DNA of 6,556 bases from an uncultured Oscillospiraceae bacterium (GTDB lineage Bacteria; Bacillota; Clostridia; Oscillospirales; Acutalibacteraceae), in NCBI GenBank assembly GCA_900550315.1, contig URRK01000094.1, positions 1 through 6,556 of the forward strand. Direction: 5' to 3'. This document shows, piece by piece, positions 5,701 to 6,556 of the stretch (positions are counted from its first letter, which is position 1; each line of letters starts with the position of its first letter). Made by a program: the position numbers and the translations under genes. The notes below the pieces were generated by a model. It made no database searches, had not been told where the DNA came from, and saw nothing but the letters and a program-made list of their open reading frames with translations.

Positions 5701-6556
5701 TAGCCCGGTGCCGGAACCAACACCCGTTACCTTTAATTTGGCCGAAAAACGGTAGCCCTTGCCAACCGTTAACTCGGTACTTTGGTTACTTAAGGTTAAA
5801 ACCTTTGTAGCGGTTGTTACACTGCCGTCTTTATAAAGCGAATGGGTGCCGCTATATACATTTTCGTCATTCACTTTACCGCTGTAAATAGAAAAACCGC
5901 TGTTATTTTCAAAGCTTAAATCATAATTTTCAAATCCTTGGTTGTAGGTGCTAGCTTTGTTCCACTTAGCATAAAGGGTGGTTGCAACATCCGGAAATGC
6001 ATTGCCCTTAAACGGGGTTGCACAGGCCGAATCGGTATACCAACCGCCAAAAAATTCACCCTCTTTTACAGGGGTCTCGGTTAGGCTTAACGCCTGCCCC
6101 GGCACACCGGAAATTGGCACAACACTGCTACCGCCATTGCTGTTAAAAGTAACGGTAACCGGCAATGGTGCTTCTACAACCTTTATATCATCAAAATAAA
6201 CATCCGGCTCGCCACGCCCCCAAATGCTAAGGCCAAGGTATTGGTATTTGGCATTAATAACCAAGCGTACCTCCTGCCATTTGGCGGGGTTGCCGCTAAT
6301 ACCATACTCCTGCCCGCGGTTTGTAGAATCGTAGCTCCAACCGTTAACCTTGTCACAAATTGGTTGAACCCGAATAGAAGTATAGTCCCCTGCCTCTGCG
6401 TTAACATAAACCCAAAGCGTTACAATGTAATCTTTACCAACCTCAAGCTGTAAACCTTGTTGGTAAAGGCTGGTAACCTTGGTACCCGTTACCTTTTCAA
6501 TTTTTAAAGAATGTGTGCCGCTGTGTACAAATTTGTCCCCCTCCGAGCCGGTATAA
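2794..6556 (-). CDS. Large modular glycoside hydrolase, clan GH-A-like, with carbohydrate-binding and Flg_new modules (partial, N-terminus missing)
   Basis: Seen: the frame is open from the right edge (first full codon 6555) to TAA at 2794-2796, 1253 residues in view. In visible numbering: carbohydrate-binding-like beta-sandwich A (1-128, truncated); Flg_new repeat (133-200); sandwich B (202-354); second Flg_new repeat (355-420); longer sandwich C (425-605); PPC-like beta domain (607-719); linker (720-776); (beta/alpha)8 barrel (777-1147); C-terminal beta-sandwich (1148-1250). Probable catalytic glutamates are in TATEPG (935) and YDEYG (1052). Signal peptide and start codon must lie beyond the window; an internal TTG at 6264 falls inside domain A and is not the start. 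There is no LPXTG motif or SLH domain at the C-terminus, so secretion or N-terminal anchoring is inferred. Family knowledge: such enzymes degrade polysaccharides outside the cell. Substrate unassigned. It forms a separate transcription unit ending at a terminator. Confidence 0.88.
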   Translation of the reverse strand, partial: YTGSEGDKFVHSGTHSLKIEKVTGTKVTSLYQQGLQLEVGKDYIVTLWVYVNAEAGDYTSIRVQPICDKVNGWSYDSTNRGQEYGISGNPAKWQEVRLVINAKYQYLGLSIWGRGEPDVYFDDIKVVEAPLPVTVTFNSNGGSSVVPISGVPGQALSLTETPVKEGEFFGGWYTDSACATPFKGNAFPDVATTLYAKWNKASTYNQGFENYDLSFENNSGFSIYSGKVNDENVYSGTHSLYKDGSVTTATKVLTLSNQSTELTVGKGYRFSAKLKVTGVGSGTGLSFSQLSVRNNPWSYSERISLLYIGSGYKHLNQFAEIECYFIATQKYFGLTSWGGATYYLDDVGITEMPTVKVNFETPGITAPAAAEGPANLPLTVANPTPPAGKTFAGWYEDSTYQKPVDIKIYPQADTTYYAKWLDEGCFEQSFENWVGGSSIMSDTFSVYKAVTENDPNVYDGKSSIKYDSNKSGTYAISLFDDAMGELKIGEKYQVAVRFKPVRTPESSWSDVGSYHSIYFTNQWDNVWNFKSQGPFGKYQAYAFYENNINDKWSGTTDAVTTTTEKDENGWLTMTYEITAPSKYLALYLAGDFAMYIDAVTIRPLPYGLVERNYQNAYCEPFYNQLKNVDFSNSAAGKKSIYKLEVGSRADLVFSADPKNGAKAYLAYDAAGNNIVEGTEFAEGSVHSASRIIADFTGIYYLVIEGNAKTDFNYLALFKQNFGLPEKQVPAELAEADFESLTVKGAEVDSPEFDVRFEENVEVTTAAVPIFNATPVQNNFLGFNGVYHGFAYQKDNWGRTLTNEMAELELSRAKSIGIKIARSYYDGGYAWDAKTKKFDWDSEGMRAFYKWSNKLQEGGVKTWISYWYDNTYCLRTHHWVDKDKTGHENDVFVGFADPNKNQQKILENYAEFMADTVEQFHAHGAKNAAYISTATEPGAWWKEDWGTKEERKEFVDNCANMQATAANTVHTALKNRGLRNTVQIIGPNFAGDDEICNEYLYYYQKHLLTGAVDMLSAHRYQGTDLTADNYSAWQDKIDTVKTVIDPKNWIYDEYGMSAGSQGTGYRKSSGLYGYQMALANMAFLNNGLKSSAIWTLFDQQWPNNNSNHESDSWSGGVHLWGCMPTLLRSSFVYPFYHYVNLAFNIMGQTGAKVYAGSKEALDGVYAAMTKGPDGSYNIMVINTNLDAANVTLQFETSLGDATLYRHVYDPNNVFATDDTKLAAPDKKIIHTNKVLKDQIIPYGVAFYTTRRVCK
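2806..4227 (-). other. Catalytic barrel and C-terminal beta-sandwich of the glycosidase
   Basis: The barrel opens with FLGFNGVYHGFAY and an early-strand segment, SIGIKIARSYYDGG, typical of a first or second strand of clan GH-A enzymes. WISYWYDN resembles the third strand. AAYISTATEPGAWW fits the strand-4 acid/base site (Glu codon 3751-3753), LSAHRYQG a later strand with the common H-x-Y, and WIYDEYGMSAG the strand-7 nucleophile (Glu codon 3400-3402). The two glutamates are 117 residues apart, normal for the clan. IWTLFDQQWPNNNS and HLWGCMP fit strand 8. The closing beta-sandwich (YNIMVINTN, IIPYGVAFYTT) resembles those of GH30, GH39 and GH51. The residue before the acid/base Glu is Thr rather than the usual Asn. 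I cannot assign a CAZy family. Confidence 0.65.
4741..6556 (-). repeat. Alternating carbohydrate-binding-like sandwiches and Flg_new repeats (protein-level)
   Basis: Three related sandwiches each carry a shared core: VHSGTHSLKIE with LEVGKDYIVTLWV (A), VYSGTHSLYKD with LTVGKGYRFSAKL (B) and VYDGKSSIKYD with LKIGEKYQVAVRF (C). Each ends in a short strand such as YFDDIKVVE, YLDDVGITE or YIDAVTIRP. This pattern is typical of CBM4/9/22-like jelly rolls. Between them are Flg_new repeats at 5956-6159 (FNSNGG, FFGGWYTDSAC, TLYAKW) and 5296-5493 (FETPG, FAGWYEDSTY, TYYAKW). The copies are diverged, with no long nucleotide identity evident, so this is old duplication. The role is probably substrate binding plus spacing from the cell or between sugar-binding sites. 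Confidence 0.75.

Noticed and set aside
6241..6453. Possible gene start or small frames at the right edge, including a TTG start at 6264 for the glycosidase
   Set aside because: The minus frame is open to 6556 and encodes a coherent carbohydrate-binding-like sandwich, so the TTG is an internal Leu codon and the other-frame reads are shadows.
1..6556. Defence, mobile-element or CRISPR system
   Set aside because: No nuclease, transposase, integrase, toxin-antitoxin or repeat-spacer pattern is visible. The three genes are metabolic, regulatory and polysaccharide-degrading.

Overview
The window looks like a chromosomal segment of an anaerobic, probably gut-associated Firmicute (Clostridia). This is an inference from AGGAG-type ribosome binding sites, sigma-A-like promoter boxes, a hairpin plus U-tract terminator, an AraC-family regulator, and a large protein carrying Listeria-Bacteroides (Flg_new / InlB B-type) repeats. 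I see no tRNA, rRNA, CRISPR array, insertion sequence or integrase, and no sign of recent transfer.

Layout. (1) Positions 1-1351, minus strand: the first 450 codons of an FAD-dependent oxidoreductase resembling alkylglycerone-phosphate synthase (AGPS). Its C-terminus lies off the left edge. (2) 1352-1686: a divergent intergenic region. It holds overlapping face-to-face promoters, a second promoter-like pair for the regulator, an evenly spaced array of four alternating TACAAT/ATTGTA boxes, and a leader of about 250 nt for the oxidoreductase that can fold into several hairpins. (3) 1687-2505, plus strand: a 272-residue AraC/XylS-family transcription factor. (4) 2506-2793: a convergent intergenic region with stacked hairpins, including a terminator whose U-tract serves the minus strand. 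(5) 2794-6556, minus strand: the C-terminal 1253 residues of a very large modular glycoside hydrolase whose N-terminus lies off the right edge. Three carbohydrate-binding-like beta-sandwiches alternate with two Flg_new repeats, followed by a PPC-like beta domain, a clan GH-A-like (beta/alpha)8 barrel and a C-terminal beta-sandwich.

How the genes relate. The AraC-type gene and the oxidoreductase gene share one compact promoter region, so the simplest model is that the regulator controls both itself and the oxidoreductase in response to a small molecule, perhaps the enzyme's substrate. The glycosidase converges on the regulator and is separated by a terminator, so it is a separate transcription unit. 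Nothing in the window ties it to the other two genes except general carbon metabolism. No new multi-gene system is evident. The most unusual signals are the symmetric promoter/operator array and a glycosidase barrel I cannot place in a named family.
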